From NCBI RefSeq assembly GCF_001905825.1, contig NZ_LIVV01000011.1:148697-212696 (forward strand): a stretch of 64,000 bases of DNA. Direction: 5' to 3'. The notes beneath the pieces were generated by a model, which was not told the DNA's origin, made no database searches, and saw only the letters and a list, made by a program, of their open reading frames with translations. Positions 1-8,871 of this stretch are shown here, piece after piece. How positions within the stretch are numbered: position 1 is the stretch's first letter; each line of letters opens with the position of its first letter. The stretch is from Streptomyces sp. CB02009 (lineage in GTDB: Bacteria; Actinomycetota; Actinomycetes; Streptomycetales; Streptomycetaceae). A program made the translations under genes and the position numbers.

Positions 1-986
1 ACTGGGGCCGCGGCCCCTCCCCCGACCGCCTCGACCTCGCCCGCGAGGCCGAACGGCTCGGCTACGACTCGGTGTGGACCGCGGAGGCCTGGGGCTCCGA
101 CGCCTTCACCGCGCTCACCTGGATCGCCGCCCACACCAGCCGGATCAGACTCGGCACCGCCGTCGCGCAGATGGCCGCCCGCGCGCCCACGACCACCGCG
201 ATGCACGCGCTCACCCTCGACCACCTCTCCGGCGGACGCGTCATGCTCGGCCTCGGCCTGTCCGGACCGCAGGTCGTCGAGGGCTGGTACGGGCGCCCCT
301 TCCCCCGCTCCCCGCTGACCGCGACCCGCGAGTACGTCGACGTGGTCCGCCAGGTACTGCGCCGCGAGGGCCCCGTCCGGCTCGACGGGCGCCACCACTC
401 CCACCCGTACACCGGCTCCGACGGCACCGGCCTCGGCAAGGCCCTCAAGCCGATCACCCACCCGCTCCGGGCCGACCTCCCGATCCTGCTCGGCGCCGAG
501 GGACCGAAGAACATCGCGCAGACGCTCACGATCGCCGACGGCTGGCTGCCGCTGTACTGGTCCCCCGAGCGCTGGTCCGAGGTGTACGCGCTGCCCGAGC
601 GCCTCCCGGAGGGCTTCCTCGTCGCCCCCATGGTCCGCGCCCAGGTCTGCGACGACGTGACGGCCGGACTGCTGCCGGTCAAGGCGATGCTCGGCTTCTA
701 CATCGGCGGCATGGGGCACGCGGCCCGCAACTTCCACGCCGACCTGATGGGGCGGATGGGGTACGAGAAGGAGGCGCGGCGCGTCCAGGAGCTGTTCGCC
801 GCCGGACGGCGCGAGGAGGCGGTCCTCGCGGTCCCGGACGCCTTCGCGGACGAGATCTCCCTGGTCGGCCCCCGGCAGCGCATCGCCGAACGGCTCGACG
901 CATGGCGGCGGGGTCCGGTGACGGACCTCCTCGTCACGTCACCGGACCCCGCCACCCTCCGCCTGCTCGCGGAGCTCAACACCTAG
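1..986 (+). CDS. LLM-class F420-dependent oxidoreductase, 5' truncated by the window edge
   Basis: The reading frame is open from position 3 and runs to TAG at 984-986, so the gene begins before the window; a GTG at 72 is internal. The visible protein has the luciferase-like monooxygenase pattern: a LGYDSVWTAEAWG strand near the N-terminus, IRLGTAV, and the LDHLSGGRVMLGLGLSG segment that contacts cofactor F420 in this family. Such enzymes move hydride between reduced F420 and an organic substrate in the cytoplasm. The substrate cannot be told. The next gene is convergent and ends 6 bp away. F420-dependent enzymes are abundant in actinomycetes, which fits the rest of the window. Confidence 0.9.
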   Translation, partial: WGRGPSPDRLDLAREAERLGYDSVWTAEAWGSDAFTALTWIAAHTSRIRLGTAVAQMAARAPTTTAMHALTLDHLSGGRVMLGLGLSGPQVVEGWYGRPFPRSPLTATREYVDVVRQVLRREGPVRLDGRHHSHPYTGSDGTGLGKALKPITHPLRADLPILLGAEGPKNIAQTLTIADGWLPLYWSPERWSEVYALPERLPEGFLVAPMVRAQVCDDVTAGLLPVKAMLGFYIGGMGHAARNFHADLMGRMGYEKEARRVQELFAAGRREEAVLAVPDAFADEISLVGPRQRIAERLDAWRRGPVTDLLVTSPDPATLRLLAELNT

Positions 987-992
987 CGCAGG

Positions 993-1553
993 TCAGCCGC
1001 CGCTGAGCTGGGAGGCGCTGGGGACCTTCTCGACGACCTCGGCGCCCGCGCTCTTCCCCGCGTCCTTGACGCTGTTGATGACGTTCTCGAAGGCGCCGAC
1101 GTCGGCGTCGCCGACCTCGCCCTTGCGGAGCTTCGTCCCGAGCTCCTTGAGCGACTCGATCCCCGCCGTGAGCGGCGCGACCGCCTTCGACAGCAGCGGA
1201 TCGCCCTTGGCGTTGTTCGTCGCCGCCTTGAGCCGGTTGTACGTGAACGCGCCCGCGAGGCCCGCCTTCACCAGGGCCAGGGTCCGGCCGTCCGCGCCCT
1301 TCTTGAACTTGCCCGTGCGGTACGGCTTCACGATCCACTGGTACGTGGCCCCCGCGGCCAGCCCCGCGTTCGCCACGAACCGGGTCTTGGCGAGCTTCTG
1401 CTGCTCGAACGTGCCCGAAGCCGTCGGGGTCGCGGAGCCGCTCGCGCTCGCGTCGTCGTCGCTGCCGCAGGCGGCGGTCGTGAGCAGCAGGGCGCAGGAC
1501 AGGATCAGGGCCACGACACCGCGCGACACGGACCGGGGTACGGATCTGGGCAC
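993..1553 (-). CDS. putative lipoprotein of unknown function
   Basis: I chose the GTG at 1553 because GGAGG lies 7 nt upstream and the signal sequence follows at once; the frame stays open further upstream but without a signal. The 186-aa product starts with a basic stretch, a hydrophobic segment and the lipobox LTTAAC, then a Ser/Ala/Thr-rich linker and a mostly alpha-helical domain of about 140 residues. It should be exported and lipid-anchored on the outer face of the membrane. I recognise no functional domain. It is convergent with the F420-dependent oxidoreductase. Confidence 0.75.
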   Translation of the reverse strand: MPRSVPRSVSRGVVALILSCALLLTTAACGSDDDASASGSATPTASGTFEQQKLAKTRFVANAGLAAGATYQWIVKPYRTGKFKKGADGRTLALVKAGLAGAFTYNRLKAATNNAKGDPLLSKAVAPLTAGIESLKELGTKLRKGEVGDADVGAFENVINSVKDAGKSAGAEVVEKVPSASQLSGG

Positions 1554-1800
1554 GACAGGACCTCCCTGGGGGTTGTGGCGCCAGCCTCGCCCGGGGCCCC
1601 TGGTGCCGCCACACGAGCGACTCCAAATGGGGCCCGACCCTCGCCCGCACATCCCCTCTTCAGAGAATCCTTGCAGGTCAGAGCCCTGGGACGTCCCTCG
1701 GCGTCCCTGGGACACCGTCGTCTCTGGCCCCGCCGCCCGGGCGGCCCGGAGAGTGGAACGGTCGGTCCGGGACGGTTCCGGACCCAGGGGGGTCTGACTC

Positions 1801-2805
1801 ATGGTGACGCGCCGCAGCTGCGACGCAGGCGGAAGATGCCAGTGGTTCTACGCGAGGCCCGACACCCGGCTGAGACCGGGCATCGGGATCTACCGCGGCT
1901 TCCGCTCGACGGCCGGAACGCCGCAGGAGCGGCTGGTGGTACCGACGGGCAGGGTGTCCCTGTTCATCGGGTTCGGAAGCGAGATACGGCTCGGCCGCGC
2001 GGCCGAGCGGCGGGAAGGGACGGCCCGTCGGGAGGGCGGTGGCAGCTCCCGTGCCTCCACCGCCCTCCCGTCCGCCTCCGGTCCGTCCTCCCGCCTCCCG
2101 ACCGGTGCCGGTGCAGTCGCCGGCGCCCTCCCGTCCGAAGGCGACGGCGCGGGGTGGGACACCGTGGGCCGCCCCGCCCTGCACACCTCGGTCGTGTCCG
2201 GGCTGCACACCCGCGCCCGGGTCCTCGGGCACCAGGGCGACCTGCACGGGGTCGAGCTCACCCTCGCCCCCTGGGCGGCGTACCGCCTCTTCGGCAGCCC
2301 CCTCGGTGAGCTCGCGGACGTCCTCACCGACCCGGCCGACGTGCTCGGCCGCCGCGCGCGGGACCTCACCGCCGCCCTGGAGGCCGCGCCGGGCTGGGCC
2401 GGGCGCTTCGCCGCGCTCGACGAGACCCTGCTGCGGTGGGCCGCCGACGTCGCTCCGTCCCGCGAGCCGTCCCCGGCCGTCCTCCGCGCGTGGGAGCTGC
2501 TGAACCGCAGCTCGGGGACCGTGCCCGTGCGGGAACTCGCCGCCCGCTGCGGCTGGAGCCCGCGCCACCTGGAGAACCGCTTCCGCGAGCAGATCGGGCT
2601 CACCCCGAAGCGGCTGGCCCGGATCCTGCGGCTGAACCGCGCGATCCGGCAGCTCACGGCCGGCGGGCGGCCGGCCGACATCGCCGCCGGGTGCGGCTTC
2701 TACGACCAGTCCCACCTCAGCCGGGAGTTCACGGACCTGACGGGGATGCCCCCGGGCCGGTTCCTGGCCACCCGGAAGGAGGCCAGCGCCTGGCTGGCGG
2801 GCTGA
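1801..2805 (+). CDS. AraC-family transcriptional regulator
   Basis: The 334-aa protein ends in an AraC-type double helix-turn-helix domain (about residues 225-325). It has the ELAARCGWSPRHLENRF first helix pair and the later ADIAAGCGFYDQSHLSREF motif with its terminal Phe. The N-terminal half (YARPDTRLRPGIGIYRGF) matches the small sensor domain seen on many Streptomyces AraC proteins, interrupted around residues 75-110 by a low-complexity Ser/Pro/Gly stretch. It is a cytoplasmic DNA-binding regulator. Target genes and ligand cannot be read from context, since its neighbours are unrelated lipoprotein and HTH genes. Confidence 0.88.
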   Translation: MVTRRSCDAGGRCQWFYARPDTRLRPGIGIYRGFRSTAGTPQERLVVPTGRVSLFIGFGSEIRLGRAAERREGTARREGGGSSRASTALPSASGPSSRLPTGAGAVAGALPSEGDGAGWDTVGRPALHTSVVSGLHTRARVLGHQGDLHGVELTLAPWAAYRLFGSPLGELADVLTDPADVLGRRARDLTAALEAAPGWAGRFAALDETLLRWAADVAPSREPSPAVLRAWELLNRSSGTVPVRELAARCGWSPRHLENRFREQIGLTPKRLARILRLNRAIRQLTAGGRPADIAAGCGFYDQSHLSREFTDLTGMPPGRFLATRKEASAWLAG

Positions 2806-3037
2806 CGGGCCGGCTGCCGGACGGGCGGGCCGCCGCGGCGCTGTTCGCTTTCGTCCAATACCCGGGCGCGTCGGGGATGTCAGTCTTCCGTACGGGAATC
2901 CCGACGACACGGGGGTGCGTCGGGCTCCGTCCGCACCACCTGCGGAAGGCCCGGCGAGCACGACGCGGAACGGGCACCGCCGCGGGGTTCCGCCGTCCGT
3001 ACGGGACGGCGGAGCCCGCCGGTCGCGCGTCCCCCGG

Positions 3038-3922
3038 TCAGTCCTCTTCCTGGCTGGGGATGAAGCGGCCGGTGCAGCTGCGCGCCTTGTCCTTGGGCAG
3101 CGCCGCGCAGACCCACACGGAACCGTCGTCCGGGGCCGCGATCAGGGGCGAGTAGACGTCCCTGTCGAAGTGGACGACATCGGCCTGCGCCGCGCCGTCG
3201 GAGTTGTTCACGACGACCGTCGCGCCGATCTCGGCGAAGGAGATCCGGCCCCACGCCGCCTGGCAGGCCCGGCTGTAGCGGAGTTCGATGACCAGGTCCT
3301 TGGGTATGGACCCGGTGCGTACCGTGACCGCGTCGGCGCCGCAGTTCATCTTCTTGGGGTCCCTGCCCTCGCAGGCGGCCCCCTTGCAACCCGTCTGCGG
3401 GCCCGCGACCTTGACGGAGGGCGACGGCTGGGGCGCCGCCGACGTGCTGCCGAGCCCGAGCGTGAACCAGGCCACGAGAGCGCCCCCCACCAGGACCGGT
3501 CCGAGCACGGCGGCCCACCGCAGGAAGCGGGAACGACGCCCGCGCGACGGGGAGTCGGCCGTCTCCTGCGCACCGCCCTCGTCCGGCTCGGCGCCCGCGT
3601 CCGACGCCTGCTCGGCGCCCTCGGCGCCCTCGGCGCCCGCTCCCGGGCCGCCCCCCGCCTCCCGCTCCGCCTGCGCCCGGTCCCAGAGGCCGAGCAGCTG
3701 CGCGGACGGTGTCCCGCACAGACCCGCGAGGCTCTCCACCGCGTGCCGGGGCGGGAACTGCTTCCCGTTCACCCACCGTTCCCACGACGACTTCGCGTAG
3801 TGGGTCTTCTGGCTGAGCTGGGCGAAGCTCAGCCCCGACGCCTTCTTCAGGGCGAGCAGTTCGCTCGCCAACTCCTCGGCCGAAGCCTTGGATCTACCGC
3901 CGACAGTCCCCGCACCGTCCAC
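3038..3922 (-). CDS. membrane-anchored HTH protein with C-terminal DUF2690 domain
   Basis: The GTG start at 3922 is preceded by AGGA at a good distance. Residues 12-65 form an XRE-like helix-turn-helix (LSFAQLSQKTHYAKSSWERW). A charged acidic linker follows, then one transmembrane segment (WAAVLGPVLVGGALVAWFTL, about 143-162), and an extracytoplasmic domain with paired cysteines (CKGAACEGRDP, NCGADA, ACQAAW, WVCAAL) typical of DUF2690. The architecture, cytoplasmic HTH plus external Cys-rich domain, suggests a one-protein signal-sensing regulator, but the role of DUF2690 is not known. It is read in the same direction as the operon upstream, 117 bp downstream of it. Confidence 0.85.
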   Translation of the reverse strand: MDGAGTVGGRSKASAEELASELLALKKASGLSFAQLSQKTHYAKSSWERWVNGKQFPPRHAVESLAGLCGTPSAQLLGLWDRAQAEREAGGGPGAGAEGAEGAEQASDAGAEPDEGGAQETADSPSRGRRSRFLRWAAVLGPVLVGGALVAWFTLGLGSTSAAPQPSPSVKVAGPQTGCKGAACEGRDPKKMNCGADAVTVRTGSIPKDLVIELRYSRACQAAWGRISFAEIGATVVVNNSDGAAQADVVHFDRDVYSPLIAAPDDGSVWVCAALPKDKARSCTGRFIPSQEED

Positions 3923-4039
3923 TTGGTCCTGCTCTCCCGCATCCCTTACTCATGCCCATGCCAGCCATGAACGGATGGAGTCTAAAGCTCCGGGGAGAAC
4001 ACGATTTGCCATTGCTTGACCAGCGTGTCGGGCAGGGGA

Positions 4040-5125
4040 TCAGCAGCAGTCCGGGTCGAGTCCGGCCGGGAGTCGTTCGCCGCCGAAGACGGCCACGGTC
4101 GCCTCCTCGCCGCCGAGGGCGGCCACCGCGAGCAGCAGGGAACCGGCCGTCCAGGCCGTCTGCTCCTCGGGCCACACGGCCTTGTCGCTCTCGGTCGCGC
4201 CCTCGAAGACGTACCCCGTCCAGTACATGCCGTTCTCGGCGCGCAGGTGCTGGATGTCCTGGAGGACGGTGAGGGCCCGGTCGGACTCCCCCATCGCCCA
4301 GAGCGCGAGGGCGAGTTCGCAGCTCTCGCCGCCGGTCACCCACGGGTTGGGGATCACGCAGCGCACACCGAGACCGGGCACGACGAACGCGTCCCAGTCG
4401 CCCTCGATCCGCTCCTTCGCCTGGGAACCGGTGACCGCGCCGCCGAGGACCGGGTAGTACCAGTCCATCGAGTAGCGCGACTTGTCGAGGAAGCGCTCGG
4501 GGTGGCGGCGGATCGCGTGACCGAGCGCCCCGGTCGCCAACTCCCAGTCGGGCTGGGGCTCTTCACGGGTCTCGGCGATCGCGAGGGCGCAGCGGAGCGC
4601 CTGGTGGATCGACGAACTCCCGGTGAGGAGGGCGTCGTTCACCGGTGTCCCGTCGGCCTCGCGCTTCCAGCCGATCTGACCGCCGGGCTGCTGGAGCCTG
4701 AGGACGAACTCGACGGCCGCGTAGACGGAGGGCCACATCCGGTCGAGGAAGGCGTCGTCACCGGTCGAGAGGTAGTGGTGCCAGACGCCGACCGCTATGT
4801 AGGCGACGAAGTTGGACTCCCGGCTGCGGTCGGTGACCTGGTCGGGCTCGCCGTCGTGGTAGGCCGCGAACCAGGAGCCGTCGCTGTTCTGGTGCCGGGC
4901 GAGCCACTCGTAGGCGCGGGCGGCGGCGGCGTGCTCGCCGGCCGCGTCCAGGGCCATGGCGGCCTCGGTGTGGTCCCACGGGTCCAGGTGGTGGCCCCGG
5001 AACCAGGGCAGGGCGCCGTCCTCGCGCTGGACGGCGAGTATCCCGGCGACGGTCTCGGCGGCCTGCTCGGCGGTGAGCACCCCGGGCAGGACCAGGTGTT
5101 CCGCGATCCGCTCGGGTGAGGTCAC
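4040..5125 (-). CDS. prenyltransferase/squalene-cyclase-like alpha-alpha barrel protein
   Basis: The GTG start at 5125 overlaps the methyltransferase stop (GTGA), so the two are translationally coupled. The 361-aa product contains repeated toroid helices with the signatures DGALPWFRG, NSDGSWFAAY, DWYYPVLGG and NPWVTGGESCELALAL, as in proteins annotated prenyltransferase or glucoamylase-like alpha/alpha barrels. No DDxD or DxDD terpene-cyclase motif is visible, so the annotated name is probably structural only. It is the last gene of the glycosyltransferase-methyltransferase operon and may act on the same sugar or polyprenyl-linked substrate; that is inference. Confidence 0.75.
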   Translation of the reverse strand: MTSPERIAEHLVLPGVLTAEQAAETVAGILAVQREDGALPWFRGHHLDPWDHTEAAMALDAAGEHAAAARAYEWLARHQNSDGSWFAAYHDGEPDQVTDRSRESNFVAYIAVGVWHHYLSTGDDAFLDRMWPSVYAAVEFVLRLQQPGGQIGWKREADGTPVNDALLTGSSSIHQALRCALAIAETREEPQPDWELATGALGHAIRRHPERFLDKSRYSMDWYYPVLGGAVTGSQAKERIEGDWDAFVVPGLGVRCVIPNPWVTGGESCELALALWAMGESDRALTVLQDIQHLRAENGMYWTGYVFEGATESDKAVWPEEQTAWTAGSLLLAVAALGGEEATVAVFGGERLPAGLDPDCC

Positions 5126-5856
5126 TTGGACGCGGCCTTGGGAAGGTGGGGCTTGGTCGCGTACGCCACGAAGCTCTTGCCGACCACCGGGTTGAGCAGC
5201 TGCTCGGCGACCCGGGTCAGGGCGGGCTTCTTCATGATGTCCCAGACCAGGAGCTTGTGGTAGGCGCGGACCGGCAGCGCCTTGTCGTTGTCGACGCCGA
5301 AGGCGCACTTCAGCCACCAGTACGGCGAGTGCAGGGCGTGCGCGTGGTGGGTGCCGTACGGCTTGAGTCCGGCCTGCCGGATCCTGTCGAGGAGTTCGTC
5401 GGCCTTGTAGATGCGGATGTGGCCGCCCTCGACCTCGTGGTACGCGTCGGAGAGCGTCCAGCAGATCTTCTCGGGGCCGTACCGCGGGACGGTGATGGCG
5501 ATCCGCCCGCCGGGCTTGAGGACGCGGACCATCTCGGCGAGCACGCCCTTGTCGTCGGGGATGTGCTCCATGACCTCGGAGATGATGACGACGTCGAAGG
5601 ACTCGTCGGGGAACGGCAGGTTGAGCGCGTCGCCCTCCATCGCGGTGGCCGTCGCGCCCGCGGGGGCCTCGCCGGCCTCCTTCATGGCCGCGAACCACTT
5701 GGCGACCTCGCGGATCTCCTCGCCGTTCTGGTCGAGGGCCACGACCTGCGCACCGCGCCGGTAGCACTCGAAGGCGTGCCGGCCGGCACCGCAGCCCAGA
5801 TCGAGCACGCGGTCGCCGGGGGCGAGCGGGAAGCGAGTGAAGTCGACGGTCAGCAC
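5122..5856 (-). CDS. class I SAM-dependent methyltransferase
   Basis: The 244-aa protein starts almost directly with the Rossmann core: VLDLGCGAGRHAFEC (SAM-binding motif I), VVALDQNGEE (acidic loop), GDALNLPFPDESFDVVI and the later VRVLKPGGRIAIT motif. A GTG at 5856 is the preferred start, as the family usually begins just before FTRFPLAPGDRVLDLG. The frame is open to 6057, but that would overlap the glycosyltransferase gene by more than 100 nt. It lies second in a three-gene operon and probably methylates the glycosylated product. No ribosome site is clear, so the start is uncertain. Confidence 0.82.
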   Translation of the reverse strand: MLTVDFTRFPLAPGDRVLDLGCGAGRHAFECYRRGAQVVALDQNGEEIREVAKWFAAMKEAGEAPAGATATAMEGDALNLPFPDESFDVVIISEVMEHIPDDKGVLAEMVRVLKPGGRIAITVPRYGPEKICWTLSDAYHEVEGGHIRIYKADELLDRIRQAGLKPYGTHHAHALHSPYWWLKCAFGVDNDKALPVRAYHKLLVWDIMKKPALTRVAEQLLNPVVGKSFVAYATKPHLPKAASK

Positions 5857-5944
5857 GAGCTGCCTGCTTTCGCGGTAGGAGTGGGTTCCGGGCAGTCGTT
5901 CGGTGAAGCGATCGCGGTCCCGGGTGCGCGACGGGGGCGGGATG

Positions 5945-7279
5945 TCACCGGCGGGCCCCGGCTCCCTGCCGGGCGACCGCCTCGCGGTACAGCTCGGCGG
6001 TGCCCTGCGCGGCCTTCGCCCAGGTGAAGCGCTCGAGGACCCTGGCGCGGCCCGCACCGCCGAGCCGGGCCCGGAGCACCGGGTCGCCGAGCACCCGCCC
6101 GAGCGCCGCGGCCAGCGCCGACGCGTCGCCGGGCGGCACCGCGAGACACGTCTCCCCGTCCGCCCCGGCCACCTCGGGAATGGCGCCGCCGGTCGTCGCG
6201 ACGAGCGCCGTCCCGGTCGCCATGGCCTCCGCCGCCGGCAGCGAGAACCCCTCGTACAGCGACGGCACGCAGGAGACCTGCGCGGACCGCACCAGGTCGA
6301 CGAGCTCCGCGTCGCTGATGCCCTTGACGAACTCCACGGCCCCGGCCAGCCCGTACCGCTCGATGGCGGCGGCGACCGGGCCGTCCTCGGCGCGCTTGCC
6401 GACGACGACGAGGTGCGCGTCCGGGTTCTCGGTGCGGAGCTTGGCGAGCGCCTCGATCAGGTGGATGAGGCCCTTCAGCGGGACGTCGGCGCTGGAGGTG
6501 GTGACGATCCGGCCGGGGACCTCGGCGACGGCCTGGTCGGGCGACCACAGGTCGGTGTCGGCGCCGATGTGGACGACCCGGATGCGGTCGTCGCGTACGC
6601 CGAGGTGCTCGACGATCTCCTGCCGGGACGTGCCGGAGACGGTGAGCACGGACGGCAGCCGGCGCGCGACGCGCTTCTGCATGCGGGTGAAGGCGTACCA
6701 GCGGCGGACGGAGGCGCGGCGCTTCCAGTCGGCGGCGGCGTCGAGTTCGAGCTGCCGGTCGACGGTGATGGGGTGGTGGATCGTGGTGACGAGCGGGGCG
6801 CCGATCGCGCGCGGGCCGCCGAGGAGTCCGTACCCGAGGGTCTGGTTGTCGTGGACGACGTCGAAGTCCCCGCGGCGGGCGGCGAGCATGCGCCGGGCCC
6901 GCAGGGAGAAGGTGAGCGGCTCGGGGAAGCCGCCGGTCCACATGGTGGCGACCTCGAGGCCGTCGATCCAGTCCCGGTACTCGTCGCGCTTCGGGGTGCG
7001 GAACGGGTCCGGCGAGCGGTACAGGTCGAGGCTGGCGAGCTCGGTGAGCGTGAGTCCCGCCAGGTCCTCACCCTCGTCGAGGACGGGGTACGGCTGCGAG
7101 CCGATGACCTCGACGCTGTGGCCGAGGCGGGCGAGCTCCCGGGAGAGGTGCCGGACGTAGACGCCCTGGCCGCCGCAGAAGGGGTTCCCCTTGTACGTGA
7201 GGAGAGCGATCCGCAACGGTCTGTCACCGGCCGCGGTGACGCCCTGTCGGGGGCTTGCCTCTATGGCCTCAGCGGTCAT
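5945..7279 (-). CDS. glycosyltransferase family 4 (GT-B fold)
   Basis: The start ATG at 7279 has GAAGGGGG six nt upstream. The 444-aa protein has the GT-B layout. The N-terminal domain opens with LRIALLTYKGNPFCGGQGVY (glycine-rich acceptor loop). The C-terminal donor domain carries RIVTTSSADVPLKGL, HLVVVGK and the EX7E-type segment PSLYEGFSLPAAEAMATG that binds the nucleotide sugar. It should transfer a sugar from an NDP-sugar in the cytoplasm. It heads the operon with the methyltransferase and alpha-barrel protein. Its promoter region is shared with the divergent kstR-like gene. Confidence 0.9.
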   Translation of the reverse strand: MTAEAIEASPRQGVTAAGDRPLRIALLTYKGNPFCGGQGVYVRHLSRELARLGHSVEVIGSQPYPVLDEGEDLAGLTLTELASLDLYRSPDPFRTPKRDEYRDWIDGLEVATMWTGGFPEPLTFSLRARRMLAARRGDFDVVHDNQTLGYGLLGGPRAIGAPLVTTIHHPITVDRQLELDAAADWKRRASVRRWYAFTRMQKRVARRLPSVLTVSGTSRQEIVEHLGVRDDRIRVVHIGADTDLWSPDQAVAEVPGRIVTTSSADVPLKGLIHLIEALAKLRTENPDAHLVVVGKRAEDGPVAAAIERYGLAGAVEFVKGISDAELVDLVRSAQVSCVPSLYEGFSLPAAEAMATGTALVATTGGAIPEVAGADGETCLAVPPGDASALAAALGRVLGDPVLRARLGGAGRARVLERFTWAKAAQGTAELYREAVARQGAGARR

Positions 7280-7332
7280 GCGCGACCCCCTTCGAGCGTG
7301 GTTTCGCCGGAGCGTAACCGCTCGCGCTAATC

Positions 7333-7346
7333 TAGAACAAGTTACA
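7333..7346. promoter_or_regulatory. KstR-type operator, perfect consensus match
   Basis: The sequence TAGAACAAGTTACA matches the mycobacterial KstR consensus TnnAACnnGTTnnA at every fixed position. It sits in the 227-bp divergent region between the glycosyltransferase operon (start 7279) and the KstR-like gene (start 7507), so it could serve both. Autoregulation is known for KstR; control of the glycosyltransferase operon is inference. Confidence 0.75.
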
Positions 7347-7506
7347 GACTTGATCGTTCTTGATCTTCTGGCCTGATCTTCTTGATCCCTCAAGGAGGAA
7401 AGAATCTACCGGCAGGTAGCTCTGTGGTGAGAGCCGGAACAGGTGATTCGCGCCACGGCGCCCACACCGCCATACTGTCGCTCCCCACCGCACGGAACGG
7501 GACCTC

Positions 7507-8136
7507 ATGACCGCAGACATCAGAGCGGACCACAGACCCGCGGCACCACCGCTCACGGAGCGCCAGGAGGCACGGCGCCGCCGCATCCTGAACGCCAGCG
7601 CCCAACTCGCGGCGCGGGGCGGCTTCGACGCCGTGCAGATGCGGGAGGTCGCGGAGGCGGCCGGGGTGGCCCTGGGGACGCTGTACCGCTACTTCCCCTC
7701 CAAGATCCACCTGCTGGTCGCGACGATGCAGGACCAGCTCCAGCACATGCACACGACCCTGCGGAAGCGGCCGCCCGCGGGCGCCGATCCGGCGGAACGC
7801 GTGGCGGAGACGCTGATGCGCGCCTTCCGCGCGCTCCAGCGCGAGCCGCAGCTCGCCGACGCGATGGTGCGGGCGCTGACCTTCGCGGACCGCGGGGTGA
7901 GCCCCGAGGTCGACACCGTCTCCCGGCTGACGACGGCGATCATCCTGGACGCGATGGGCACGGAGCACCCGACTCCGGAGCAGCTCTCGGCGGTCCGGGT
8001 CATCGAGCACACCTGGCACTCGGCGCTGATCACCTGGCTGTCGGGGCGCGCCTCGATCGCGCAGGTGAAGATCGACATCGAGACGGTCTGCCGGCTGATC
8101 GACCTGACGGCACCGGAGGCGGCGGCACACCGCTGA
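7507..8136 (+). CDS. kstR: TetR-family regulator, KstR-like (steroid catabolism repressor)
   Basis: The 209-aa protein has an N-terminal TetR helix-turn-helix (about residues 22-70): RRRILNASAQLAARGGFDAVQMREVAEAAGVALGTLYRYFPSKIHLL. It follows the M. tuberculosis KstR pattern closely, including the YRYFPSKxHLL end. The C-terminal half (RVAETLMRAFRALQREPQLADAMVRALTFAD, then VIEHTWHSALITWLSGRAS) also follows KstR, which is released from DNA by CoA thioesters of cholesterol catabolites. Support comes from the consensus operator upstream and from FadA5-like, CYP125-like and aldehyde dehydrogenase genes in the same window. The assignment rests on remembered similarity. Confidence 0.8.
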   Translation: MTADIRADHRPAAPPLTERQEARRRRILNASAQLAARGGFDAVQMREVAEAAGVALGTLYRYFPSKIHLLVATMQDQLQHMHTTLRKRPPAGADPAERVAETLMRAFRALQREPQLADAMVRALTFADRGVSPEVDTVSRLTTAIILDAMGTEHPTPEQLSAVRVIEHTWHSALITWLSGRASIAQVKIDIETVCRLIDLTAPEAAAHR

Positions 8137-8176
8137 CGGGCGGGCCGGCCCTTGGGGACACCCGCGCACCCCCGCG

Positions 8177-8218
8177 CACCCGCACCCCCGGCGGCCGAGG
8201 CGCCGGGGGGTGCGGGTG
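8177..8218. terminator. bidirectional GC-rich hairpin terminator
   Basis: An inverted repeat of about 17 bp with one bulged base (arms CACCCGCACCCCCGGCG and its complement) around a 7-nt loop lies between the convergent ends of the kstR-like gene and the lipoprotein gene. There is no T-run, as is usual in Streptomyces. Confidence 0.7.
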
Positions 8219-8229
8219 GCGCCGTCGGA

Positions 8230-8772
8230 TCAGGACGAAGGCGTGGCCTTGTTGGCCGCCGTGAGGGCCGCCGCGCACTCCGGGCTGCTGTCGACGGCCA
8301 CGAACATGACCAGCTTCAGCGGGCCGGCGGAGTGGTTGCTGGCCTGGAGCTGCCAGCCGCTCTTCTTCAGGGACTTGATCACCGAGCCGCCCTGCTCGGT
8401 CTTCCGCTCCTCGTTCCAGCCGCCCTTGGCCAGGGTCGCGACGGTGTCCGCGTAGGACTTCGCCGGGTCCTTCGCCTTCTCGGCGTCGGCCGTCCAGCTG
8501 ACCATGCAGTCCTTGGCCTCGGCCGGGATCTGCTCGCCCGAGGCGTCCTGCGTGAAGCCGGCCGCGGTCGCCGCGTCGGTGAGCTCCTTGGTGACCACGG
8601 CGCCGGTGAGCCGCTCGCCGTCCGAACTGCCGGAACCGCCCGTCGCGGACGCACCGGCCGAGGACGAACCGGCCGATGACGAACCGCCCTTGTCCGCACC
8701 GCCCTCGCTTCCGCAACCGGCGACGAGCAGCACCACACCGGCGGCCGCGGCCACCCACGAAACCTTGCGCAC
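8230..8772 (-). CDS. putative lipoprotein, paralogue of the next gene
   Basis: The GTG start at 8772 has GGGAG six nt upstream. The 180-aa product has a signal peptide ending in the lipobox LLVAGC, then a Ser/Gly-rich linker of about 30 residues and a compact domain containing LTGAVVTKELTDAATAAG, CMVSW and SLKKSGWQLQASN. The pattern KKxGWxL followed by a hydrophobic strand and a late Cys recurs in the gene at 8872-9471, so the two look like tandem paralogues. It is predicted to be anchored outside the cell membrane. The function is unknown. Confidence 0.75.
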   Translation of the reverse strand: MRKVSWVAAAAGVVLLVAGCGSEGGADKGGSSSAGSSSAGASATGGSGSSDGERLTGAVVTKELTDAATAAGFTQDASGEQIPAEAKDCMVSWTADAEKAKDPAKSYADTVATLAKGGWNEERKTEQGGSVIKSLKKSGWQLQASNHSAGPLKLVMFVAVDSSPECAAALTAANKATPSS

Positions 8773-8871
8773 AACACTCCCAAAGACGCACGTACGACGG
8801 CCTCTTGCCCCCGTTTACAAGGGCACAGTTTTGCACGTGGGAACGGGCGGTGTACGCAACCACGCCTTGCG

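Noticed and set aside
4040-5125. Calling the barrel protein a terpene cyclase
   Set aside because: No DxDD, DDxxD or QW-type repeat set is visible, and the gene neighbours are a glycosyltransferase and a methyltransferase.
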